Source: an uncultured Bacteroidales bacterium
GTDB taxonomy: Bacteria; Bacteroidota; Bacteroidia; Bacteroidales; F082
Assembly (NCBI GenBank): GCA_947166105.1
Contig: CAMVCZ010000030.1
Span: 1-37,852 of the forward strand
DNA length: 37,852 bases
Reading direction: 5' to 3'
Shown: one piece after another, positions 1 to 8,245 of the stretch
How positions within the stretch are numbered: the stretch's first letter is position 1
Layout of the letters: every line of letters starts with the position of its first letter
Position numbers and translations under genes: made by a program
The notes under the pieces: generated by a model
Seen by the model: only the letters and a program-made list of their open reading frames with translations
What the model was told of the DNA's origin: nothing
The model's database searches: none

Positions 1-134
1 TCAGTTGGCTGGTTTTCATTCCGTCAGTTGGCCGGTTTTCATTCCGTCAGTTGGCTGGTTTTCATTCCGTCAGTTGGCTGGTTTTCATTCCGTCAGTTGG
101 CCGGTTTTCATTCCGTCAGTTGGCCGGTTTTTTA
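1..134. repeat. 23-bp tandem repeat array (5 full copies plus a partial)
   Basis: Units start at 1, 24, 47, 70, 93 and 116, each beginning TCAGTTGG and running into GGTTTTCATTCCG; they differ mainly by C/T at the tenth base. The sixth unit is partial and diverges after about 15 bases, and the stop codon of anmK (132-134) lies at its end, so the array directly abuts that gene. The array probably continues left of the window. Its reverse complement matches the array at 24247-24338 at about 17 of 23 positions in the best register, so both belong to one repeat family. No coding role is apparent. Confidence 0.93.
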
Positions 135-1181
135 CCTCCAAATCTGCCCGCTGCAACTATCACTTTCAGCCCCCGTAACCGAGGCCAAGACATTGGTCTT
201 TCCCTCTAAACGGAGCAATCCAAGGAAAGCGAAAACGAGGGCTTCCTTGTAGTCGATGATTTGTTTTTCGGGGATGACTACCTTGTGCGAGGTGCGGGCT
301 TGCAGGCGTTCCATCAGGAACTTGTTTCGGGCACCGCCTCCCGTGACGAGAATTTTTCCCTTGGGCAAATGGCTGATTCCCAACGCGATTTGCAGGGCGA
401 TATGCTCCACAAAAGTGGCCAACATATTCTCGATGGGCAAATCTTTCAGCAGGCTTTTTTGGTTTTCTTCAAAGAATTCCCTGCCCAAGGATTTGGGAGG
501 CATTTGCCCGTAAAACGGATGCCTGTTCAGGCGTTTCAGCAAGTCCATATTGACTTCGCCGCTGCGGGCCAATTCGCCGTCGCGGTCATAGTCGAGGCCT
601 TTCAGTTGAGCGAGAAAGTTGAGGGCTTGGTTGGCGATGCAGAGGTCACAGGCGATACGCTTGCCGTCCTCGTCGTAGGAAACATTGGCAATGCCGCCGA
701 TGTTGAGGCAAATCTCATAGTCGCTGAAAAGGAGCTTGTCGCCGATGGGCACAAGTGGCGCACCTTGTCCGCCTTTGCCGACATCCTCGCTGCGGAAGTC
801 GTTGATGACGGTGAAACCACACGCCTTCGCCAACTCCTGACCGTTGCCGATTTGCAAGGTGTAGTGTTGCTCTGGCTTGTGAAAAATGGTGTGCCCATGC
901 GAGGCTACGAAGTCAGGCTGGGCATTGTGTTTTTTGGCAAAAACCAAGACCTGCTCGCCCAAGTATTTGCCGTAATCCTTGTCCAATTGCATCAAGTCTT
1001 TGGGCTGTTTGTGGAAAGCCTCGGCAAGTTGTTTTTTCCAATGGTCGGGATAGGGAAGAGTTTCTGCTTCAAGGATTTGGAAGCGGTATTTGTCGTTCTC
1101 CTCTTGGAAGCGCACGAGTGCGATGTCCAAGCCGTCAAGCGAGCTGCCCGACATTAAGCCAATGGCTGTGGTTTCTTTCAT
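132..1181 (-). CDS. anmK: Anhydro-N-acetylmuramic acid kinase
   Basis: Cell-wall recycling kinase that converts 1,6-anhydro-N-acetylmuramic acid and ATP to MurNAc-6-phosphate in the cytoplasm. The start at 1181 (MKETTAIG) places the glycine-rich phosphate-1 motif GLMSGSSLDGLD at residues 8-19, normal for the family; a longer reading frame to 1223 would add 14 residues of no family likeness encoded by a palindromic intergenic element. Further hallmarks are NIGGIANV in the middle and VTGGGARNKFL near residue 300, the ASKHA-fold adenosine and phosphate contacts. Length 349 aa, slightly short of typical enzymes (about 360-380). It lies 83 bases downstream of murF on the same strand, so recycling and synthesis of muropeptides are co-located. 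The 3' end runs into the 23-bp repeat array. Confidence 0.95.
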   Translation of the reverse strand: MKETTAIGLMSGSSLDGLDIALVRFQEENDKYRFQILEAETLPYPDHWKKQLAEAFHKQPKDLMQLDKDYGKYLGEQVLVFAKKHNAQPDFVASHGHTIFHKPEQHYTLQIGNGQELAKACGFTVINDFRSEDVGKGGQGAPLVPIGDKLLFSDYEICLNIGGIANVSYDEDGKRIACDLCIANQALNFLAQLKGLDYDRDGELARSGEVNMDLLKRLNRHPFYGQMPPKSLGREFFEENQKSLLKDLPIENMLATFVEHIALQIALGISHLPKGKILVTGGGARNKFLMERLQARTSHKVVIPEKQIIDYKEALVFAFLGLLRLEGKTNVLASVTGAESDSCSGQIWR

Positions 1182-1207
1182 AAAGGGTTTGTCTTTTTCG
1201 GGGCTTT

Positions 1208-1250
1208 GCCGACAGCGGGGCATGCCCCGCTGACCCTATCGGGGGTCGGC
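1208..1250. repeat. Extragenic palindrome pair between murF and anmK
   Basis: A perfect 20-bp palindrome, CAGCGGGGCATGCCCCGCTG (1213-1232), is followed at once by a second stem GACCC/GGGTC (1231-1246), and the whole is bracketed by GCCGAC (1208-1213) and GTCGGC (1245-1250). There is no T-run next to it in either direction, so it is not a clear intrinsic terminator. It resembles a REP-like extragenic palindrome or an mRNA-stabilising hairpin between the two cistrons. Confidence 0.75.
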
Positions 1251-1264
1251 AATGCTCAGAAGAA

Positions 1265-2548
1265 TTATAATAAAGGTAACACTTTTTCCAATTGTATGCC
1301 TCTCGAACCTTTCACCAAGATATGCTTTCCTTCAATTGGATGGCTTTCAATATATTGGCACAAATCCTCAACTTTGGCAAAAGTTTTCCAATTCGGATTG
1401 TCATTGTATGTGCAGAAATTCTGCCCGACCAAGAAGGCTTCTTTAAATCCTAATTCTTTCATCAGCGCAAGGATGTTGCGGTGCTCTTCTTCGGAGGCCG
1501 AACCCAACTCGCGCATGTCGCCTAATATTAATAGGTGTTGTTCCTCGCGGATGTTGGCGAAGTTAATCAAGGCGGCCCGCATCGAGGTCGGGTTGGCGTT
1601 GTAGGCATCCATGAGGATGCGATTCTTTTGGGTTTCAATCACTTGCGAGCGGCTGTTGGTTGGAGTGTATTGCTCCAAGGCTTCAATGATGTCGTTTTCG
1701 CCGACTTTGAAATACTGTCCCACGCCAATGGCTGCGGCCACGTTCTCAAAATTGTAACTACCTACCAAATGAGTTTGAATGAGGCGTTTTTTCCAAAAGA
1801 CACCCAAATACGGGTCGCATTTTGCAGGTGCGACGGGTGTGTCAGCAGCGCAATGCCTTCCGTAGGAAATGCGCTCTATCCCTTCCGACTGTTCCCAAAG
1901 CAGCGGATTGCCTTGATTGACAAACACAGCCTTCCCGTGTGCCTTGATGTGTCTGTAAAGCTCCGTCTTAGTTTTGATAACCCCCTCAAAACTGCCAAAA
2001 CCCTCCAAATGTGCTTTCCCGATGTTGGTAATCAATCCATAGTCTGGGTCGGCGATGCGGCAGAGGAAGTCGATTTCGCCTGGGTGGTTAGCGCCCATTT
2101 CCACAACGGCAATTTCGGTTTCAGGCTTGATGCTCAACAAAGTGAGCGGCACGCCGATGTGGTTGTTCAAGTTGCCCATCGTGTGGATGATGTTGTATTT
2201 CTTGGCCAACACTGCTGAGATAAGTTCCTTTGTGGTCGTTTTGCCGTTGGTGCCGGTGATGCTGAGTACGGTGGCTTTCATTTGCTGACGGTGATAAGCC
2301 GCCAAATTCTGAAGGGTTTTAAGCGTGTCGTCCACAACCAAAATGCGCTCGAGTTTCGGCAGGTCTTTGCGGTCGGCGACAACGAGGCTTGCCGTGCCTT
2401 GCTCTGCCACTTGCAGCGCGAAGTCGTTGGCGTCGAAGTTCTCACCTTTCAGGGCAAAAAAGACGGCATCTTGCTCAATCTTGCGGCTGTCGGTCGAAAC
2501 CTTGTAGGTTTTTTGGTAATGCTGGTATATCGTTTCAATAGGGTTCAT
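1265..2548 (-). CDS. murF: UDP-N-acetylmuramoyl-tripeptide--D-alanyl-D-alanine ligase
   Basis: Mur ligase that joins D-Ala-D-Ala to UDP-MurNAc-tripeptide, the last cytoplasmic step of the peptidoglycan monomer. The ATP-binding P-loop GTNGKTTT is at residues 99-106. The downstream Mur central domain shows NLNNHIGVPLTLL, EMGANHPGEI and TNIGKAHLEGF, and the C-terminal domain shows DAYNANPTSM and LGDMRELG. Length 427 aa is normal. It is downstream of gldJ on the same strand, with a possible terminator hairpin between. A gldJ-murF-porU neighbourhood is, as I recall, conserved in T9SS-bearing Bacteroidota, and the arrangement here fits that. Confidence 0.96.
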   Translation of the reverse strand: MNPIETIYQHYQKTYKVSTDSRKIEQDAVFFALKGENFDANDFALQVAEQGTASLVVADRKDLPKLERILVVDDTLKTLQNLAAYHRQQMKATVLSITGTNGKTTTKELISAVLAKKYNIIHTMGNLNNHIGVPLTLLSIKPETEIAVVEMGANHPGEIDFLCRIADPDYGLITNIGKAHLEGFGSFEGVIKTKTELYRHIKAHGKAVFVNQGNPLLWEQSEGIERISYGRHCAADTPVAPAKCDPYLGVFWKKRLIQTHLVGSYNFENVAAAIGVGQYFKVGENDIIEALEQYTPTNSRSQVIETQKNRILMDAYNANPTSMRAALINFANIREEQHLLILGDMRELGSASEEEHRNILALMKELGFKEAFLVGQNFCTYNDNPNWKTFAKVEDLCQYIESHPIEGKHILVKGSRGIQLEKVLPLL

Positions 2549-2564
2549 GGCTTAATTTGAATGG

Positions 2565-2595
2565 AAAAAAGCCGCCTGAACGGGTCAAACGGCTT
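2565..2595 (-). terminator. Possible intrinsic terminator between gldJ and murF
   Basis: On the minus strand AAGCCG (2595-2590) pairs with CGGCTT (2574-2569) across a 15-nt loop, followed by a run of T (2570-2565). The stem is only 6 bp, so partial read-through into murF is plausible. Confidence 0.45.
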
Positions 2596-2626
2596 CAAAA
2601 CTATCATGAAAAAGAATCTACTTCAA

Positions 2627-4117
2627 TTACTTGGCGAAAGAACTGCCCACCTTGTTCATCGCGCAGCGGAAGCCGATGGTGGAGGCGGATTGGTTCTGGT
2701 TGAGGTAGCGGCGCGTGCCGGGACTCAGGTAGTAAGGACCATCAGCCCAAGAGCCACCTTTGTACACTCTCGATTCGTCGCTGATGAGGGTGGTACCGGG
2801 GGTGTCATTCGTGGCGGCTTCGTACATTTCCTTGGTGAACACGCTCTGGTCATCTTGCGAGTCGCTCCAACGGTTGCGGATGGCCGACATGTAGTCGCCG
2901 TCGTCATAGTTGGCGTTGAAGCTCGTGCGGTAGTTCTGGCGCTTGGCTGCTTCTTCCTGTGGGATAGGCTCTCTGCGGATGCGACCGAGGGAGTCTTTCT
3001 GGAGCAGGAAGCCTTCATCGTCGACGGCCTTGCGGGTGAACACGTTACCACGGAAGGGGCTGTAGTCGGCCACATCTTCAAAGGTCAAAGGACGATAGAC
3101 GTCTTGGCACCATTCGGAAACATTGCCAGCCATGTTATACAGGCCGTAGTCGTTGGGCCAATAGGAACCTACAGGAGCAGGCAGGGCGGCACCGTCGTTC
3201 AGGTTGCCTGCAACACCCATGTAGTCGCCAGGGCCTCTCTTGAAGTTGGCCATGAAGCTACCCATATACCTCTTGTTGTCGGTGCGGAGACCGTCGCCGC
3301 TCCAAGGATAAACCTTGCGTTCGCTGACGATTTCGTTGCTGGTGTTGCCCACCAAACCAACGGCTGCATATTCCCATTCGGCTTCCGTAGGCAGGCGGTA
3401 GGAGGGCAGCAAAATGCCGTCGTCCATTCTGACGTTGCGCACGCCGTCGCCACCTTTCGAAAGGTCTTTCTTGCCGTTCTTAACCTTACCGGTGTATTGT
3501 CCCGCAAGGTAAGCGTCAGTGTTGAAGTTTTCTTCATCCTGCTGGGTCGGGTCCCAATCGAGGATGCCAGCCTGAACGAGCATCAACTCGTTGACACGGT
3601 CGGTACGCCATGCGCAATAGTCGCTGGCCTGCACCCAAGTCACGCCCACCACGGGGTAGTCGTTGTAGGAGGGATGGCGGAAGTAGATTTCCACCATAGG
3701 CTCGTTGTATGACAAGCGGTCGCGCCACACCAAGGTGTCGGGGGCGGCGTTGCGCACGACTTGCGGATAATTCTGGCCATAAACGCGGTTCAACCAGTAG
3801 ATGTACTCACGGTAGTCCACATTGCTGACCTCGGTGCGGTCCATGAGGAAAGTGGGTACCGTTACCTTGCGCGGTGAGTTGTCCCACGAGTAGGTCAGGT
3901 TGTCGGTTGTGGCACCCATCACGAAGGTTCCGCCTTCAATGGCAATCAAGCCGGGGCCAATCTCTTGGTCGTTGATTTCGGTGACTTCAAAACCTCCGTT
4001 GTTGGCGTCGTTGTAGGCCCAACCTGTTGTGCGTGATGACTTCTTGGAGCAGGAAACGGTGAGCAATCCTGCCAAAACGATGATGGCTAATGTTCTGAAT
4101 CCTTGTTTTCTATACAT
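2627..4117 (-). CDS. gldJ: Gliding/T9SS lipoprotein GldJ (SUMF1/FGE-fold)
   Basis: Predicted outer-membrane-associated lipoprotein of the type IX secretion/gliding machinery. The N-terminus is a lipoprotein signal ending LTVSC, with Cys23 as the lipidation site. The mature region opens with the GldJ-typical TTGWAYNDANNGGFEV and GPGLIAIEGGTFVMG, then the formylglycine-generating-enzyme fold: DRTEVSNVDYREYIYWLNRV, DTLVWRDRL, YPVVGVTWVQASDYCAWR, LPTEAEWEYAA, NMAGNVSEWCQDV and, near the end, GGSWADGPYYLSPGTRRY. In this family the fold is structural; I see no evidence for enzymatic formylglycine formation. GldJ fits better than GldK because of the NDANNGGFE segment and the adjacency to porU and murF. 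Length 496 aa. Divergent from porU across a 265-bp AT-rich gap. Confidence 0.88.
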   Translation of the reverse strand: MYRKQGFRTLAIIVLAGLLTVSCSKKSSRTTGWAYNDANNGGFEVTEINDQEIGPGLIAIEGGTFVMGATTDNLTYSWDNSPRKVTVPTFLMDRTEVSNVDYREYIYWLNRVYGQNYPQVVRNAAPDTLVWRDRLSYNEPMVEIYFRHPSYNDYPVVGVTWVQASDYCAWRTDRVNELMLVQAGILDWDPTQQDEENFNTDAYLAGQYTGKVKNGKKDLSKGGDGVRNVRMDDGILLPSYRLPTEAEWEYAAVGLVGNTSNEIVSERKVYPWSGDGLRTDNKRYMGSFMANFKRGPGDYMGVAGNLNDGAALPAPVGSYWPNDYGLYNMAGNVSEWCQDVYRPLTFEDVADYSPFRGNVFTRKAVDDEGFLLQKDSLGRIRREPIPQEEAAKRQNYRTSFNANYDDGDYMSAIRNRWSDSQDDQSVFTKEMYEAATNDTPGTTLISDESRVYKGGSWADGPYYLSPGTRRYLNQNQSASTIGFRCAMNKVGSSFAK

Positions 4118-4195
4118 TGTCGTTAAATTTGTATCTATAACTCGGTTGTTTCGCTTTTATTGTATCAGTATGTGACTTTTTTCAAAAAAATCAGG

Positions 4196-4203
4196 CAAAT
4201 TTA
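4196..4203 (-). promoter_or_regulatory. Candidate -7 box for gldJ (TAAATTTG)
   Basis: The minus strand reads TAAATTTG here, matching the Bacteroidota -7 consensus TAnnTTTG, about 80 bases upstream of the gldJ start. No convincing -33 TTTG was found. Confidence 0.4.
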
Positions 4204-4297
4204 CGGTCTTTTTTTGAATTATCCGTCATTTTGTTTCTTTTTTCAGAAAAAAAACTTTTTTGTGGCGAAAAAATAGCGCGTTGCAATAAAAAAGTTG

Positions 4298-4305
4298 TAT
4301 TTTCG
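4298..4305 (+). promoter_or_regulatory. Weak candidate -7 box for porU (TATTTTCG)
   Basis: TATTTTCG matches TAnnTTTG with one mismatch and lies 78 bases upstream of the porU start in an AT-rich divergent intergenic region. A TTG occurs at 4281-4283, closer than the usual -33 spacing. This is only a suggestion. Confidence 0.28.
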
Positions 4306-4382
4306 TTTTCTTTAAATAGACTCGGTCTGTAAAGACTTGAATTTTTATAAGAATCTGATTGTTAAGCAATAAAGTTGATATT

Positions 4383-7300
4383 ATGCACAATAGGAAGTTT
4401 TCGGTTTCGGCAATTTTGGTGCTTGCCATGTTGGTTTTCTTCCCCTTTTTCCTCTCGGGACAAGTGGTCAACCTCAATCCGATTGAGTTGAAATGGAAAG
4501 GCTTAGTCAAAGAAATCGTGGCTACTGACACCTTATTATCTATTAATCTCGAGGATGGGACGTATGAGGGTCGGATGCCCACGTTTTGCCAATCGTACCC
4601 TATTTATGACCATCAAGTGAAAGCAAGGGTTGAATTGCAAGATGTGAAGTCGGTTGCACTTTCAGAGGAAGAGACCCAAATTGCCAAGTCGTATGCTTGC
4701 CAGAATGATTTTGAGGTCAGTGCCATTCCGCTTTGCTCACGCGACGAGGCTTTGCTTTCGGTGCGCGTCGTGCCTTTCCGTCAAAGGGGGGGTAAATACG
4801 AAAAACTGCTTTCCGCCACGCTTTTGGCGACTTTGGAGCCTGATTTTGAGGCAAAAAGGTCAAATCCGACTTACGCCCAACGCTCAGCGATGGCTTCGGG
4901 CGATTGGTACAAAATCGGGTTGCCTGAGACGGGTATCTACAAGCTGACCTATTCCGATTTGTCGGATTTGGGCATCGACGTTGCCCATGTCGACCCGCGC
5001 CAAATCCGCATCTATCACAATGGCGGCGGCGTGTTGCCTGAACTGAATGTCGAGCCGCGCCTTGACGATTTGGTGGAAGTACCTGTCTTCGTTTCAGGTG
5101 AGGCCGACGGCAAGTTCGACAATGCCGACTACATCCTTTTCTATGGCCGTGGTCCTGTGTGCTGGAAACATGATACGGAGAAGCCCGCTTTCATCCACCA
5201 ACAGAACCCATACGATGATTATGCCTATGCTTTTGTGGTCACCGGTTTGGGGGCAGGCAAGCGCATCAGCGAATTGGAAACCCTTGCTGCCGCAACGGAT
5301 ATGACGATAAATGAATTTCTTGACTATCAGGTGCATGAACGGGATGAATTCAATTTGAACGGAACAGGCCGCACTTACTATGGCGACAAGATGGACAGCA
5401 CGGAAATCAAGAGTTTCGACTTCAGTTTTCCCGATGTGCTCACAACGAAGATGTGCTGGGTGAAAACAGCTCTTGCAGGTCGCAATTTCAAGCCGGCCAA
5501 TTTCGAGGTCTCGGTTGATGAGGTGAAAAAGGCCACATATAATATTGAAACAACGACTTCTTCCTCCCAACATCCCTACGGATATAATGTGGGTGGATGG
5601 GTGAGTGCCGTTCCCGTTGCCGAAACGGTGCGCGTCACGCTCAAGCACAATTCGATGGGGAACAACTCCACTTCTGAAGGCTATGTCGACTATGTGTTGA
5701 TCAATGCCTGGCGCAGCCTGAAAATGACGGGCGAACAAATGGCGTTCCGTAACCCCGACGCATCAGATAATAATAAGGTGTACGAATACCAATTGGCTGG
5801 CGCAACGCAGCAGGTGCAAGTGTGGGATGTGACTGACCCGACAACGCCAGCCAAAGTGAAGGGCAGGTTGAACGGCTCGGTGCTGAGTTTCAAGATGAAT
5901 GGCAATGCCGACAATGCTTTCATTGCCTTCAACGGCAATTCCTATTGCACGGCCAAAGGCTTTGGAAAGATTGAAAACCAGAACCTTCACGGCATCAGGG
6001 ATGTGGATTTCGTTATTCTGACCTACAGCGATTTCATCTCACAGGCCGAAAGGCTGAAAGCCCTCCACGGTAGCATCGACCCCGACCTGAACATTTTCGT
6101 TACCACGCCTGAAATGGTTTACAACGAGTTTTCGTGCGGCGCGAAGGATGTTACGGCCATCCGCGACTTCTGCCGGATGCTCTATCTCGACAGCAATCCG
6201 GGCCGTAAAATCAAGTATCTGCTGCTGTTGGGCGATTGCTCTTACGACTACAAGAACCGCGATGCCGTGGTGGATTTCGTGCCTGCTTTCGAGTCGGTGA
6301 AATCGTTGAAAATGGATGAGACTTTCGTCACGGATGATTATTTCGGCTTCATGGACGAGTCGGAGGGCGGCCTCAACAATTCGTTGGCCGACATTGGCAT
6401 AGGCCGTTTCCCCGTGCAGACCTTGGAGCAAGCCACCCAAATGGTGGACAAGATTGAGCGTTATGTTGTGAAAGACGAAACCACCATGCGGCCTTGGCGC
6501 AACACCATCACCTTCGTCACCGACGACGAAGGAGGCTTTGTGTCTGATGCCGAGAGGTTAGCGGCCATGTTGAAAGGTGTGGGCGGCGAAGGCGTTGTGG
6601 TCGACAAGATTTATTTGGATGCTTATCGGCAAATCAGCGCGCCTGGGGGTGAGATTTGCCCCGAGGTGAATGAGGCCATCAATAGCAGGATGGAAAAAGG
6701 TACGCTTGTGCTCAACTATACGGGTCACGGCGGCGAGGTGCAGCTTTCGGCTGAGAAAATCCTGCAAAGGCGCGATGTCGACTCATGGCGCAATGCCCCG
6801 ATGTATCCGCTGATGATTACTGGCACCTGCGAGTTCAGCCGCTACGACGACCACATGCGCACTTCCTTGGGCGAATATGCCTTCCTCAACCAATACGGCG
6901 GCATGATTGCCATGTTCACCACCTCGCGGGTGACTTTTGGTCCCCAAAACTTGTCTTTCAACATGGGCGTTTACAACAACCTGTTCCGCATCGTCGGGGA
7001 GGAGCATTACCGCTTGGGCGACGTGTATCGCATGGCGAAAACCTCGGGCAAGGAATACGAGAAACGCTATGTGTTTTTCGGCGACCCAGCCTTGCGATTG
7101 GCCTATCCGAAGTGGACGGTGGAAACGGTGAGCATCAACGGGAAATATCCGGGCTACGACTTGGACTCCATCCAAATCAATGACACCACATGGGAAACCT
7201 TCCCTATATACCATGACACCGTCAGTGCATTGCAACCAGTTGAGATCGAGGGCGTTGTGAAAGACCTGAGCGGCAATGTTGCAACTGGTTTCAACGGCGT

Positions 7301-8237
7301 GGTAAGCGTCATCGTTTACGACAAAGAAGCCGACCTTGCCACTTTGGGAACGGCTGCGGATGTGTATCGATTCAAGTTGCGCAATAGCGTGATATTCAAC
7401 GGAAAAGCCAAGGCTGAAAATGGTAGGTTCAAGATCAGTTTCATCGTGCCTCGTGACATTTCCTATCGCTTTGGGCAAGGACTAATCAATTATTATGCAA
7501 CCGATTATGTTGAGGAAGCCAATGGCAACTGCGACAGTTTCATTATCGGAGGATTCTATGACGATGCTTTCGAGGATCATGAACCGCCGGAGATAAGCCT
7601 GTTCATCGACGACACGCTCTTTGTGAGCGGTGGCCTGACGGGGCAGCATCCCACGCTTTTGGCCTTCGTTGAAGACGAAAGCGGCATCAACACGACTGGA
7701 GCGGGCATCGGTCACGACATCACGGCCACGCTGTCGGGAAATTCGCGCAATTCCTACTGTCTCAACGATTATTTCGTCGCCGAAATAGGGCATCCTGGCA
7801 AGGGCGTCATTAACTACAAATTGCAGAACCTTGCCGATGGCGAATATACTTTGACCCTCAAGGTGTGGGACATCTACAACAACTCCAGCACCGCCTCCAT
7901 CGACTTCGTTGTGGTGAACAACAGCGGCATGACGATTGAGAACGCCTTCAACGCGCCAAATCCCGTGACGGACGAAACGCACTTTGTGTTCGACCATAAT
8001 CAAGTGGGCAACAACGTGAAAGTGGATATTCACATTTTCGACATCATGGGACGCTGGGTAACCACCCTTTCGGAGCAAGTGCAAGGCACATCAACGCGCA
8101 TTGCGCCCATCCGCTGGAACGGTCGCGGTGCCAATGGGCAAGCCTTGCGAAATGGCGTCTATGTTTATCGCATTGTGGCCACCAACGACCAAGGAGAAAC
8201 CGCTTCGTTGGTGTCGAAATTAGTTTTATGTAAATGA
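4383..8237 (+). CDS. porU: Type IX secretion sortase PorU (peptidase C25), first copy
   Basis: PorU is the surface gingipain-fold (C25) sortase that removes the C-terminal sorting domain of T9SS cargo and joins the cargo to A-LPS. The start at 4383 gives a Sec signal MHNRKFSVSAILVLAMLVFF...LSGQ; the frame is open further upstream but adds only eight residues without that pattern. The N-terminal half carries the PorU-like segment GDWYKIGLPETGIYKLTYSD. The C25 core holds the catalytic His782 in NYTGHGGEV and Cys816 in ITGTCEFSRYD, followed by GGMIAMFTTSR. The C-terminus is an Ig-like domain (IHIFDIMGRWVTTL, RWNGRGANGQALRNGVYVYRI) like the retained CTD of PorU. Length 1284 aa, longer than the ~1100-1160 usual for PorU. 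The stop overlaps the next start by 4 bases (ATGA). Confidence 0.88.
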   Translation: MHNRKFSVSAILVLAMLVFFPFFLSGQVVNLNPIELKWKGLVKEIVATDTLLSINLEDGTYEGRMPTFCQSYPIYDHQVKARVELQDVKSVALSEEETQIAKSYACQNDFEVSAIPLCSRDEALLSVRVVPFRQRGGKYEKLLSATLLATLEPDFEAKRSNPTYAQRSAMASGDWYKIGLPETGIYKLTYSDLSDLGIDVAHVDPRQIRIYHNGGGVLPELNVEPRLDDLVEVPVFVSGEADGKFDNADYILFYGRGPVCWKHDTEKPAFIHQQNPYDDYAYAFVVTGLGAGKRISELETLAAATDMTINEFLDYQVHERDEFNLNGTGRTYYGDKMDSTEIKSFDFSFPDVLTTKMCWVKTALAGRNFKPANFEVSVDEVKKATYNIETTTSSSQHPYGYNVGGWVSAVPVAETVRVTLKHNSMGNNSTSEGYVDYVLINAWRSLKMTGEQMAFRNPDASDNNKVYEYQLAGATQQVQVWDVTDPTTPAKVKGRLNGSVLSFKMNGNADNAFIAFNGNSYCTAKGFGKIENQNLHGIRDVDFVILTYSDFISQAERLKALHGSIDPDLNIFVTTPEMVYNEFSCGAKDVTAIRDFCRMLYLDSNPGRKIKYLLLLGDCSYDYKNRDAVVDFVPAFESVKSLKMDETFVTDDYFGFMDESEGGLNNSLADIGIGRFPVQTLEQATQMVDKIERYVVKDETTMRPWRNTITFVTDDEGGFVSDAERLAAMLKGVGGEGVVVDKIYLDAYRQISAPGGEICPEVNEAINSRMEKGTLVLNYTGHGGEVQLSAEKILQRRDVDSWRNAPMYPLMITGTCEFSRYDDHMRTSLGEYAFLNQYGGMIAMFTTSRVTFGPQNLSFNMGVYNNLFRIVGEEHYRLGDVYRMAKTSGKEYEKRYVFFGDPALRLAYPKWTVETVSINGKYPGYDLDSIQINDTTWETFPIYHDTVSALQPVEIEGVVKDLSGNVATGFNGVVSVIVYDKEADLATLGTAADVYRFKLRNSVIFNGKAKAENGRFKISFIVPRDISYRFGQGLINYYATDYVEEANGNCDSFIIGGFYDDAFEDHEPPEISLFIDDTLFVSGGLTGQHPTLLAFVEDESGINTTGAGIGHDITATLSGNSRNSYCLNDYFVAEIGHPGKGVINYKLQNLADGEYTLTLKVWDIYNNSSTASIDFVVVNNSGMTIENAFNAPNPVTDETHFVFDHNQVGNNVKVDIHIFDIMGRWVTTLSEQVQGTSTRIAPIRWNGRGANGQALRNGVYVYRIVATNDQGETASLVSKLVLCK

Positions 8238-8245
8238 TCTTCAGT

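Noticed and set aside
28..252. Open frame across the first 23-bp array with a repeated Phe/Ser/Val/Gly-rich product
   Set aside because: It only translates the tandem repeat and then runs antisense into anmK; there is no family likeness, and repeat period and codon frame are unrelated.
2627..4117. GldK rather than GldJ
   Set aside because: The WAYNDANNGGFEV start and the murF/porU neighbourhood fit GldJ better; both share the SUMF1 fold, so some doubt remains.
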